From Photobacterium ganghwense (GTDB lineage: Bacteria > Pseudomonadota > Gammaproteobacteria > Enterobacterales > Vibrionaceae), in contig NZ_PYMI01000007.1 of assembly GCF_003025595.1 (NCBI RefSeq), positions 116,553 to 180,552 on the forward strand: DNA of 64,000 bases. The letters run 5' to 3'. Shown in pieces: positions 25,080 through 33,118 of the stretch; position 1 is the stretch's first letter, and each line of letters starts with the position of its first letter. Position numbers and translations under genes: made by a program. The notes beneath the pieces are model-generated. The model did not search any database. It saw only the letters and a list, made by a program, of their open reading frames with translations, and was not told the origin of the DNA.

Positions 25080-26093
25080 ATGAAAAAAAAAATCGCTATA
25101 GCAGTGGCATGCTCTTTTTCAACCACGGTCGTTTCAGCCGCAACGGTATATCAGGACGATGAAACCACCTTTAATGTCGGCGGTCGAGTGGAGGTCAGGG
25201 CTAACTTTTCTGATGCCAACAAAACATCCGACAACAGCAGTAGTTATCAGGATGCATCCCGAGTTCGACTCAGTGTCGATGGTCGGCAGGCGGTATCAAG
25301 CAATTTGTCCTTTTTCGGCAAGTATGAATTTGAGTTAAAAGAAGCGGAAGATGGCTCAAGCGATGACGTTAAAATTAATACCCGTCATTTATACGCAGGG
25401 GTTGAGACCAGCCGGGGGAACTTATACTACGGTCACCAGACGAATGCGGTCACGTATTTGACCGATTGGACTGACGTGGCGGAAACATTTGGTGGCTACA
25501 TCAATGAATATACCGTCGCGACAGCGGACCGGGCGAAAAATGTCCTGCGCTATGAGCTCATGACGGATTATGGCTTGACCTTCCAGATAGATGGCAACTT
25601 CAATTCCGATAGCGACAGTGCAAAAAGCGACGGCTATGGCGCGGTACTTGCCTACAGTCTGCCGGTCGGGCTTGAGCTGGGTGTCGGCTATGCTTCCAGT
25701 GATGAAACATACGGGAATGGCTCCGACACCGACCGCTCAGATGCTATTTTCGCTGGTGCGAAATACACCAATGATCTCGGTCTTTGGCTAGCGGGCTTGT
25801 ACCAAGGGGGAAGTATTTCATCGTTAGGTATTCAAGACTCTGATTACAATGCGGCTGACTTTTACCTGGGCTACTTCTTTGGTGACAACAACGTCAACAT
25901 GACATACAGCTATTTCTCGGCCGATGATATTGACGCTCTGGATATCAATTTCATTGGCGTTGAATATGCGCGCTATATCGGCGGTGTCACTCTGTTTGGC
26001 AGCTACAAGTTCAACCTGCTGGATGAAGGAGAGGGTGGCGTCGGGGATAACGACGAAGACGAACTCATGCTCGGGCTGCGTTACGCATTTTAA
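25080..26093 (+). CDS. OmpU/OmpL-type general porin
   Basis: Outer-membrane trimeric beta-barrel porin, 337 aa. The signal peptide is residues 1-20 (MKKKIAIAVACSFSTTVVSA), with the mature protein beginning ATVYQDDETT. Alternating amphipathic strands, acidic loops (SDEDTYGNGSDTD-type regions), the YARYIGGVTLFGSYKF strand and the terminal aromatic signature LRYAF support a 16-stranded Gram-negative porin. The L3 constriction segment probably includes YYGHQTNAVTYLTDWTD. It is monocistronic, with a ribosome site (AGGATAT) and a strong terminator after it. OmpU-type porins in Vibrio are controlled by ToxR; no ToxR site was identified here. Confidence 0.9.
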   Translation: MKKKIAIAVACSFSTTVVSAATVYQDDETTFNVGGRVEVRANFSDANKTSDNSSSYQDASRVRLSVDGRQAVSSNLSFFGKYEFELKEAEDGSSDDVKINTRHLYAGVETSRGNLYYGHQTNAVTYLTDWTDVAETFGGYINEYTVATADRAKNVLRYELMTDYGLTFQIDGNFNSDSDSAKSDGYGAVLAYSLPVGLELGVGYASSDETYGNGSDTDRSDAIFAGAKYTNDLGLWLAGLYQGGSISSLGIQDSDYNAADFYLGYFFGDNNVNMTYSYFSADDIDALDINFIGVEYARYIGGVTLFGSYKFNLLDEGEGGVGDNDEDELMLGLRYAF

Positions 26094-26176
26094 GCGTACC
26101 TTTTACCCAATACTGTTACTTACCCAACACTGTTACGCCTATTCATCCGCTAAGTCTGTGGGCGGCTGAAGTAGCA

Positions 26177-26206
26177 AAAAGCCTAGGAAAGCTTTCCTAG
26201 GCTTTT
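26177..26206. terminator. Bidirectional terminator between porin and pgtA
   Basis: A perfect 30-nt palindrome (AAAAGCCTAGGAAAG and its complement) with flanking A and T tracts serves both converging genes. Confidence 0.9.
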
Positions 26207-26259
26207 GGGTCAGAACAGCCACGGGTGGGTGATGACGTGGCAACACAAACTGGTTGGGA

Positions 26260-27531
26260 TCAGCCTCTGGCCTTGTACTCGGCTTTATCCAGATTGTGTT
26301 TTTTCATTCGTAAGTACAGCTTTTTGCGTGGAATCTGCAGATAGTTGGACACATCGTTGATCCGTCCTGCAAACAGGTACAGCGCATCTTCAATCACCTG
26401 TTTTTCGTAATTGTCGACCAGATCGTCCAGTGGGCTGCTCATGTGCTCGATCGGTTTGGTGCGATCCTGCCCCGCCAGTTTCACGATACCGATAGCGTAT
26501 AGCTCTGCCACGTTTTTCAGCTCCAGCACGTTGCCGTTCCACTCATGCCGGTTCAGGGTATTGATATACGCCTTGTCGAGCGTTGGCATCGGTTTGTGCA
26601 GTTTCTGGCAGCTGAGCTTGAGGAAATGCTTAAACAGCGGCGCAATATCACACACCCGCTGACGCATTGGCGGCATCTGGAAGCGTACCTGGCTTAGGAA
26701 GTAAAACAGCTCCGGCAGCAGGTTGTCATGCTCGACCAGGCTTTCCGGATTCGGTCCGGTGACGGCCAGTACCCGGACTTCTTTTTTGTTCAGACGCTCC
26801 TGCTCCAGCAGGAAGCGGCACAGCCATTGCTGTGTTTCCTGCGGCATAGCCTGCGGTTCACTCAGGCTGAGGCTGCCGCCGCGGGCGGAAATCATTGCAC
26901 GCTGCAGATCTGCGGTACAGGTTATCGCCGAGCCCTGCACCGTAACATACGGGCCGTCACACACCATACTGTGGCGGTGCAGCAGGCGGGTCACGGTATG
27001 GCGACCGGTGCCGTTTTCGCCTTCGACCAGAACGTCCCGGCTGGTGAGGGCGATCTGTGCCACTTTCTCCCGCAGCTTGATCATCAGCGGGCTGTCACCC
27101 AGCAGTTCAGCGCTGGTGGTCTGGGCCATCGCCCGGCGTTGCTCAATTTTGGACTTGCGCAGTGGCAGGTGTTTATCGAGCAAGGCGAGCAGCTCGGCTG
27201 GTTGCAGCGGTTTTTGCAGAAAGTCGATGGCTCCGCGTTTGAGGGCATCGACAGCCATTGGAATATCCCCATGACCGGTGATCATGATCACCGGCAGCTC
27301 AGGATCCAGTGCTTTGACTTTCTCCATCAGCTCCATCCCACTCATACCGGGCATGTACATATCGGTCACCACGACACCCGGCCAGTCCTTATTCAGCAAA
27401 GGCGTGACTTGTGTCGGGTCGGTAATGGCTTTCACGGTGTAGCCGGACATTTCCAGCAGTTGCTGGTACGACTCAAGTACATCCTGATCATCATCAATGA
27501 TTAAGATTTCGGTTTCGTTATTCATTGTCAT
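26260..27531 (-). CDS. pgtA: PgtA-type response regulator with degenerate AAA+ domain
   Basis: Two-component response regulator, 423 aa, related to Salmonella PgtA (phosphoglycerate transport regulation). The receiver domain is residues 8-125, with Asp13, Asp14, phosphoacceptor Asp57 and Lys107. The central domain resembles NtrC-type AAA+ proteins but is decayed in function: Walker A reads GENGTGRH (171-178, Arg in place of Lys), and the GAFTGA loop needed to contact sigma-54 is absent. The C-terminal Fis-type helix-turn-helix (INDVSNYLQIPRKKLYLRMK) remains. It probably binds DNA without sigma-54 activation. It overlaps the sensor gene by 14 bp in the order pgtC-pgtB-pgtA. Confidence 0.8.
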   Translation of the reverse strand: MTMNNETEILIIDDDQDVLESYQQLLEMSGYTVKAITDPTQVTPLLNKDWPGVVVTDMYMPGMSGMELMEKVKALDPELPVIMITGHGDIPMAVDALKRGAIDFLQKPLQPAELLALLDKHLPLRKSKIEQRRAMAQTTSAELLGDSPLMIKLREKVAQIALTSRDVLVEGENGTGRHTVTRLLHRHSMVCDGPYVTVQGSAITCTADLQRAMISARGGSLSLSEPQAMPQETQQWLCRFLLEQERLNKKEVRVLAVTGPNPESLVEHDNLLPELFYFLSQVRFQMPPMRQRVCDIAPLFKHFLKLSCQKLHKPMPTLDKAYINTLNRHEWNGNVLELKNVAELYAIGIVKLAGQDRTKPIEHMSSPLDDLVDNYEKQVIEDALYLFAGRINDVSNYLQIPRKKLYLRMKKHNLDKAEYKARG

Positions 27532-29881
27532 AATGTTTTAACTCCAACACGACCATGGCCCCGCCGGACAGGTTAGACGCGAGAAAAATATCCCCGTCCA
27601 GGCGGTGCATGATGGATCGGCAGATACTCAGGCCAAGGCCCAGTCCCACCTCTTTTGTAGTAGTAAATGGAATAAAGAGCTTTTCTATAATTTCAGCGGA
27701 GAATCCCTGTCCGCTGTCGGTAACGGCCAGCCGACACCGGCCGTTTTCAATGCCAAGCGGCAAAATGTCAATCTGGCGTTGTTCACAACCGGCCACGGCA
27801 TCGCAGCTGTTGACCAGCAAGTTGACCAGCACCTGCTCGAACTGAACTTGATCGGCCAGTCCGGCCAGTGGAGTGCTGATCCGGTTGATAATTGTGGTTT
27901 GCTGCTGACGGGTCCGGCTGTCCACAATCATCATGGCCTGCGCGATCGAGTCCTGAACATTGACCGGTTTGAGCGGGCTGTCGGCCGGCTGTTTCTTAGA
28001 GAAACTTTTCAGGCTCGAGATCATCTGTCCCATGCGGGAGGTCAGGTTATCTATCTTGTCGAGGCTTTGCGGTAGTTTGTCCAACCGCTCTTTTTCCAGC
28101 GCCAGCTTGGCGGTAAACAGATGGGTGGAAATAGCCGACAACGGTTGATTCAACTCATGGGCGAGGGAGGTCATGGTCTGGCCGACCACCGCCATTTTCG
28201 CTGCCTGGATCAGTTCATTCTGGGTGGACCGCAGATCGGCTTCGACCCGTTTCCGGTCTTCCACCTCGGCTTTCAGCTGGCGGTTACGGCTGGTCAGTGA
28301 GCGGGTTTTTTCCCGCACCATTTTTTCCAGCCAGCGGGCGGCATTTTCCTGCTCGGTAATGTCGGTCATGGTGATAATGACCTTGTCCGTTGGTCCCTGT
28401 TCAAACAGGCGGAAATCAAGCCGCAGGTACAGGGCGCTGCCTTCGTCATGCGGGTGTTTGATGGTCAGGTTGCAGCCACGGTTATTCAGCAGCGGGCTGT
28501 TGTCGGCGAACAGCGACTGCAGCCGGAACTGCATGGTCGGGCTGAACAACTCCCACAGGAATTTATTCTGGGGCTCGCTCACTTCGTCAAACAGGCTGAG
28601 CGCGCTGGAGTTGACGGACTCAATGGTGCCGCTCAGGTCGCAGGTAATGATACTGGCCTGAGTGTTGTTGATGAGGTTCAGGGCATTGCTTTGCTGCATT
28701 TCCTGCATCTGACGGCAGAACTGGCGCAGATTATCGCCCAGCAGGCCGATTTCGTCATTGCCGCTGACCTGAATCTGGGCATTGTGCTGGTTGCTGGCAA
28801 CGGCATAGAGATCCTGCGACAACAGGTTGAGGCGTTTCACGATGCCTTGGCCGACCAGATAAACCGATACCATCACCGACAAAAACAGCGTGATGAACAT
28901 CATTCCGAACAGGATGAAATTACTGATGGTGATGGATTGCCGGGTTTTCTCATTCAGCTGGTTCAGCAGGGCATCTTCGGTTTCCACCATGGTCAGGATC
29001 AGGGCTTCCAGATCGCTCAGCTGATGCTGAATTTTGGCTTGGTAGCGGGTGATCTGGCGTGACAGGTCTGTATCCCGGATTAGCTGGGCCTCCAGAATTC
29101 CGCCCGGTTGCACCAGCGAAATCATCTCCTGCAGGAGCTGCCGGTATGAGGCTGTCGACGCGTAGTGGCTGAGCTGCTGGCTCATCTTGCTGACTTCCTC
29201 GGTTTTATAACCGATGAAGTAGAACGCATTGTTGATGTCGCGATCCTGACGCTGGCGGATGATCTCCTGCACCAACTGGTGAAGCTCATTCTCTTTGACG
29301 GTAATGGCCTGGATCAGGGAGAACTCCGTCATCACATCGTTCAGCGCGCTGCTGCTGATCGCGTTCGGCAGCATCCGGGTAAGCTGCCACTCCACTTCCT
29401 GACGGATCGGGGTCAGCTCATCAATCAGATCCTGATGCAGCCACTTGATGTTGTTTTCGGTTTGCGCCAGCACCAACTGGTGGGTGTTGCGCTCGTACAG
29501 CAGATCCGCATAAAACTGGATATCTTGTTGCAGCGCCTGATAAGCATGGCGGATATCTGAATGCATATCCAACCCGGCGGTCTGCGTGATCGCCCCGTTG
29601 ATCCGGCCGAGTTTATCAATGATGTTCTGCTTTAAATCGGCATGCAGGACGGTGTCGGTGTTATTGCCAAGCTGGTTCAGGGCCGCCTGCAGACCCGCGG
29701 TATTGCGCTCCAGCTGATAACTGGCACGCAGGGTCGGCAGGTTTTTCTCCACCATGGCCTGAATCTGGTCGTCAAAGCTCTCCCAGTTAACAATTGCAAT
29801 CAGGCTGACGGCGATTGTCAGAAATGCCATAAACCAGATGGATACAATCAGGCGGTTTCCTATGGTGTTACGCTTTTTCAT
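27518..29881 (-). CDS. pgtB: PgtB-type sensor histidine kinase
   Basis: Membrane histidine kinase of 787 aa. Transmembrane helix 1 is at residues about 11-30, followed by a helical periplasmic region of about 290 residues and helix 2 near 322-346 (FILFGMMFITLFLSVMVSV), then HAMP, PAS (NNTQASIITCDLSGTIESVN), a HisKA domain with the phosphorylated His in LAHELNQPLSAIS, and an HATPase domain ending in GLGLGLSICRS. The organisation resembles DctB/PgtB kinases of the 4-HK type. Overlaps with pgtC upstream (14 bp) and pgtA downstream (14 bp) show strict coupling. The signal is probably sensed together with the periplasmic protein PgtC. Confidence 0.85.
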   Translation of the reverse strand: MKKRNTIGNRLIVSIWFMAFLTIAVSLIAIVNWESFDDQIQAMVEKNLPTLRASYQLERNTAGLQAALNQLGNNTDTVLHADLKQNIIDKLGRINGAITQTAGLDMHSDIRHAYQALQQDIQFYADLLYERNTHQLVLAQTENNIKWLHQDLIDELTPIRQEVEWQLTRMLPNAISSSALNDVMTEFSLIQAITVKENELHQLVQEIIRQRQDRDINNAFYFIGYKTEEVSKMSQQLSHYASTASYRQLLQEMISLVQPGGILEAQLIRDTDLSRQITRYQAKIQHQLSDLEALILTMVETEDALLNQLNEKTRQSITISNFILFGMMFITLFLSVMVSVYLVGQGIVKRLNLLSQDLYAVASNQHNAQIQVSGNDEIGLLGDNLRQFCRQMQEMQQSNALNLINNTQASIITCDLSGTIESVNSSALSLFDEVSEPQNKFLWELFSPTMQFRLQSLFADNSPLLNNRGCNLTIKHPHDEGSALYLRLDFRLFEQGPTDKVIITMTDITEQENAARWLEKMVREKTRSLTSRNRQLKAEVEDRKRVEADLRSTQNELIQAAKMAVVGQTMTSLAHELNQPLSAISTHLFTAKLALEKERLDKLPQSLDKIDNLTSRMGQMISSLKSFSKKQPADSPLKPVNVQDSIAQAMMIVDSRTRQQQTTIINRISTPLAGLADQVQFEQVLVNLLVNSCDAVAGCEQRQIDILPLGIENGRCRLAVTDSGQGFSAEIIEKLFIPFTTTKEVGLGLGLSICRSIMHRLDGDIFLASNLSGGAMVVLELKHYDNE

Positions 29882-31145
29882 CGTGCACCTGCCTGTGTTC
29901 TTTCGAGGCGATTAACTGTTCGCAGATGGCTATCGCCTGATCCAGCTGGCTGGTCATCAGCTGGCGCCACTGGTTGATATGGTGGAGGGTGCTGATGTCC
30001 TGACGGTTCAGGCTGAGGGCCTCCAGCAAAATCGGGTCTTCGGCCTGACTTTCGGTGATCGGCGGGGTTGAAGCTAGTTTGACGGCCAGATTGAGCTGGC
30101 GGGTTTCCGCCATGGTCAGTAGCGGCAGCGAGCGGACTTCATGAATCAGCTGCCAGGCTTGATTAAGACGCAACAGTTGCTGATTGACGATTTGCTCAAA
30201 CAGCAGCTTGATCAAAATGGTTCGCTGCTGCATTTGCGTCAGGTTAATAGGGGTAATATCCAGCGGCTGGCTCAGAGTCTGGTTCAGGGCGTATTTGTTC
30301 AGGGTGTCCTGAGCCAGTTTTTTCTGGACTTCTTCTGACAGCAGAAACCTGATCAGCGCCACGCTGTGCAGCGCCTGATTGGTATTGCGGACTGCCGCAA
30401 CATAGCCGGGCAGCAGCGGGCTGTGCGGTTGGTAGGTAAAGCCAATATACGGAAAATGCTTCTGGCGGGAGAAGGCGTGACTGTCGATGGTCAGGCCGAT
30501 CCCGGCCAGCCCGCGGGTAATGCTGTCACTGACCCCGTAACTGCGGGCCGAAACGGCGGCCAGGTTACCGCCTATCTGCAGTATGATCTGCCAGCCGCGC
30601 TTCCAGCCGTAGCGCTGGAGCAGGTTTTCGACCATAACATGCGTGGTGCCGGAGCGGGCCGGGCTGCTCATCACCAGATGACGGAAATACTCCGGAGCGG
30701 TGAGATCTTCCCAGCGTTCCGGGCGGGTCAGGTGGTGTTTATCGAGATAATCCTGATTCCACATCAACCCGAGCCCGGAATAACCGAAAATCACCACATT
30801 GTTGATGGTGTGCTGCATAAACCGTTGTTGCTGGGAGGTCGAATCAAAGTTCAGGGTTTCCAGCGGCAGCAAGCGCTGTTGCTCTTCCAGCGTGGAGAAC
30901 AGAGACAGCGATGAAGACAGGACAACGTCGATGTCGTGATTGTCCTGATTTAATAGGTGCAGGCCGGAGGTTTCCCGGCGGTGCAGGACACTGAAACTGA
31001 CATCGGGGTAATACTGCTGAAAAGCGTCGAGAACCGGCTGCAGTGACTCACGGGTAAAGGTCGTGAGAATGATCAGCTGGTTGGTCGGTTGTGCCCAACT
31101 CGATGCCGAGAGAAAGACAAAGACAAACAGCAGTAATCTCATCAT
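29868..31145 (-). CDS. pgtC: PgtC-type periplasmic binding/regulatory protein
   Basis: Periplasmic solute-binding-like protein of 425 aa that in Salmonella works with the PgtB sensor to signal external phosphoglycerate. From MMRLLLFVFVFLSASSWA there is a clear signal peptide (about 18 residues). The fold resembles iron(III)/spermidine-type binding proteins: LIILTTFTRESLQPVLDAFQ at the start, VVIFGYSGLGLMWNQDYL near 125, and SPARSGTTHVMVENLL near 175. The frame is open to 31232, but the added segment is proline/alanine-rich and hides the signal peptide. It is the first gene of the operon. Confidence 0.78.
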   Translation of the reverse strand: MMRLLLFVFVFLSASSWAQPTNQLIILTTFTRESLQPVLDAFQQYYPDVSFSVLHRRETSGLHLLNQDNHDIDVVLSSSLSLFSTLEEQQRLLPLETLNFDSTSQQQRFMQHTINNVVIFGYSGLGLMWNQDYLDKHHLTRPERWEDLTAPEYFRHLVMSSPARSGTTHVMVENLLQRYGWKRGWQIILQIGGNLAAVSARSYGVSDSITRGLAGIGLTIDSHAFSRQKHFPYIGFTYQPHSPLLPGYVAAVRNTNQALHSVALIRFLLSEEVQKKLAQDTLNKYALNQTLSQPLDITPINLTQMQQRTILIKLLFEQIVNQQLLRLNQAWQLIHEVRSLPLLTMAETRQLNLAVKLASTPPITESQAEDPILLEALSLNRQDISTLHHINQWRQLMTSQLDQAIAICEQLIASKEHRQVHDEKA

Positions 31146-31513
31146 AAAACGGGCAGCCGCTCCGGGAGGTGGCAGACAGACGAATATCCCTGTTTTCATC
31201 GTGTATCGGCGCAGCGCGTGGCTGGTTGTCAACGCTTATTGCAGGGATTGGGGTATATATACTCGTTAACGGGCGTTAAGAATAGCGGAATTGAATTTGA
31301 TTGTTTCGAATTATTAAAGGTTTAGCGGTTTTTTTGTTGGTTATGTCTCACCCTGGGTCAAAAACAACTCAAAAGAGAAAAAATTATTGTTTGTGATCAC
31401 AGTTTAAGGCTTGGAGCGTGGAGGTCGCGTGAGGCACAGGGATCAATAGCGGGCAAATGGCAGACAGCCGGGACAAGCCCGGCTGCGGAGAGAGCAAACG
31501 TGAGCGAGGTGGC
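31146..31513. other. Intergenic region between pgtC and yfbU
   Basis: The region holds the pgtC promoter (minus strand). A palindrome TGTGATCACA near 31391-31400 looks like two abutted CRP half-sites but lacks the 6-bp spacer. A short hairpin (AGCCGGG at 31466-31472 with CCCGGCT at 31478-31484) follows yfbU without a T-tract. Confidence 0.4.
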
Positions 31514-32014
31514 TCAGGCGTTCTGAATCTGCTGGATTTCTGTTACTGACAGGTGGTACTGACGCGGGCAGTTACGCCAGGTTTGCAGCATACGCTGGTA
31601 TTTTGCCAGCATGGGTACCTGACTGTTGAACATGTGCAGGGCTTTATCAAACTGTGGATACAGGCCTTCTTCTTCGGTTAGGAAGCGGACATAGTGCACC
31701 AGTTGTGCTTCGGTGGCGGCATCGAAACCCAGGAACTGCAGACGACGTTCGTCGACCTGGCCCTGATTTTCACCTGCCAGCATTTTGTAGGATTCCTGCA
31801 TCGCGTGGTACATCTCCATGAAGTCGATGACCTGGCGGCAATCCTGCTCTGACAGTTCACCGAAGTCTTTGTCCAGCTCCCGCATCTGCAGGCCATAGCC
31901 ACGTTCAACAATGGTTTGCAGGCGGCGGTACTTGGCGGCATGTGTCGGATCTAACTGCGACATCAGGAAGTACTGGTTAGATAGGATCAGGCGTTGTGCG
32001 TTTGTCATTTCCAT
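31514..32014 (-). CDS. yfbU: YfbU family protein
   Basis: Protein of 166 aa (E. coli YfbU 164) with the strongly conserved N-terminus MEMTNAQRLILSNQY and central RLQTIVERGYGLQMRELD, both almost as in E. coli, and the C-terminal CPRQYHLSVTEIQQI. It is a helical cytoplasmic protein; E. coli YfbU has been connected with cell death regulation, but its biochemical function is not established. It is monocistronic and divergent from the CbiM-like permease gene. Confidence 0.93.
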   Translation of the reverse strand: MEMTNAQRLILSNQYFLMSQLDPTHAAKYRRLQTIVERGYGLQMRELDKDFGELSEQDCRQVIDFMEMYHAMQESYKMLAGENQGQVDERRLQFLGFDAATEAQLVHYVRFLTEEEGLYPQFDKALHMFNSQVPMLAKYQRMLQTWRNCPRQYHLSVTEIQQIQNA

Positions 32015-32289
32015 AATGAAAGCCTTTATTGTGTCTTTGAGCTGTCATTGAGATTAGCAGGTTGGCAGTAAAAAAAATTGATCTGGTTTCGCTACAACTG
32101 TGAAAAATTGCGAAAATCGGTTAACGAGATGACATCTGCCCCTCGGGTAGGAACAACAGGGAAGGCTGAGTGGCATTTCCTTCAATAAAATCATGGCATA
32201 TGGCTGGCGTCGGATGGTTTTTTTTGTCTTGCGGCACGCCAGGCCGGTGCCAGTCTGGAATCAGGAAAACACAGAAGGATGTGGTGACA

Positions 32290-32934
32290 ATGACGGGGTT
32301 ACAATGGGTAGGACTGGCGGGCTGGCTGGGGTTTCTGGCGGCTTTTTTTCCGCGGGAATTCTGGCCGAAGTTTAAACAGGAAAAAGATTACCAGCACTGG
32401 GTGCTTGCCAGTGTGGTGGTGTTGTTTCTGCTCTGGAGTCTGAGAGCCGGGCTGACGGACGGCCTGAAAGTACATTTTCTGGCGCTGACTATCCTGACCC
32501 TGTGCCATGGTTGGCGAATTGCCTGTCTGATAGGTGTGGCTCCTTTGCTGTTACTGGCCGGGTTCGGGTTGCTGCCACTGGCGGACATCGGGTTGTACGG
32601 CCTGACCGGAGTGACTTTGCCGGTGCTGGTCAGTTATGGTCTGTTTGCCCTGACTTACCGGTATCTGGCCCATCATCTGTTTGTCTATATCTTTGTCGGC
32701 GCGTTCATCAATGCGGCTCTGACTATGATTGCCCATATGGTGCTGACCAGTGGCTGGATTGCCCTCAGCAGTATCTTCAGCTGGTCATACATAGTGGAGA
32801 ATTATCTGGTTCTGATGCCGTTGCTGTTGTTCCCTGAAGCCCTGATTAACGGGATGGCAATTACACTGCTGGTGGTTTACCGGCCGGAATGGGTGCGAAC
32901 TTTCCATGACAGTGATTACCTGGATCGCCGCTGA
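32290..32934 (+). CDS. CbiM-like / ECF-type membrane permease component
   Basis: Integral membrane protein of 214 aa with about six hydrophobic helices, resembling the COG3235 group annotated as energy-coupling-factor transporter permeases. Conserved pieces are GLAGWLGFLAAFFPREFW at the N-terminus, VTLPVLVSYGLFAL near 120, and the C-terminal LLLFPEALINGMAITLLVVY with FPEA..NG as in CbiM-type proteins. No ATPase or other ECF subunit is adjacent, so it may work alone or with subunits elsewhere. ATG at 32290 is preferred to 32170 because the added residues look non-membrane and unrelated. Substrate (cobalt, nickel or a vitamin) is unknown. Confidence 0.72.
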   Translation: MTGLQWVGLAGWLGFLAAFFPREFWPKFKQEKDYQHWVLASVVVLFLLWSLRAGLTDGLKVHFLALTILTLCHGWRIACLIGVAPLLLLAGFGLLPLADIGLYGLTGVTLPVLVSYGLFALTYRYLAHHLFVYIFVGAFINAALTMIAHMVLTSGWIALSSIFSWSYIVENYLVLMPLLLFPEALINGMAITLLVVYRPEWVRTFHDSDYLDRR

Positions 32935-32982
32935 CTGAGCGTGCGTCGCCAGCGCAGCTACGGTCAATGGAAAGTACTCTAC

Positions 32983-33016
32983 AAGTCTCACACCAGTGTT
33001 TGCGGGTGTGAGACTT
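32983..33016. terminator. 12-bp hairpin between the CbiM-like gene and fhs
   Basis: AAGTCTCACACC (32983-32994) pairs exactly with GGTGTGAGACTT (33005-33016). The T-tract is poor on both strands. Confidence 0.45.
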
Positions 33017-33023
33017 GATCCTG

Positions 33024-33079
33024 GATAGAGGTTAAGGGAATGCGGCTAGGAATACCGCGTTTTTACCTCTGCCTCTATC
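33024..33079 (+). terminator. Nested hairpin with terminator core
   Basis: An inner stem AATGCGG/CCGCGTT (33039-33045 with 33055-33061, one wobble) is followed by a T5 tract (33060-33064), a plus-strand terminator. It is enclosed by an outer stem GATAGAGG (33024-33031) with CCTCTATC (33072-33079). Confidence 0.5.
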
Positions 33080-33118
33080 ACTATCTATGGCAGTCGCACT
33101 GCAGGCGAGTGAGACGGT

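Noticed and set aside
31391..31400. CRP site upstream of pgtC
   Set aside because: TGTGATCACA lacks the 6-bp spacer between the half-sites required for CRP.
32040..32289. Cobalamin or metal riboswitch upstream of the CbiM-like gene
   Set aside because: Fragments such as CTGCCCC and ATCAGGAAAACAC resemble parts of a B12 riboswitch, but they are in the wrong order and the B12 box is not met.
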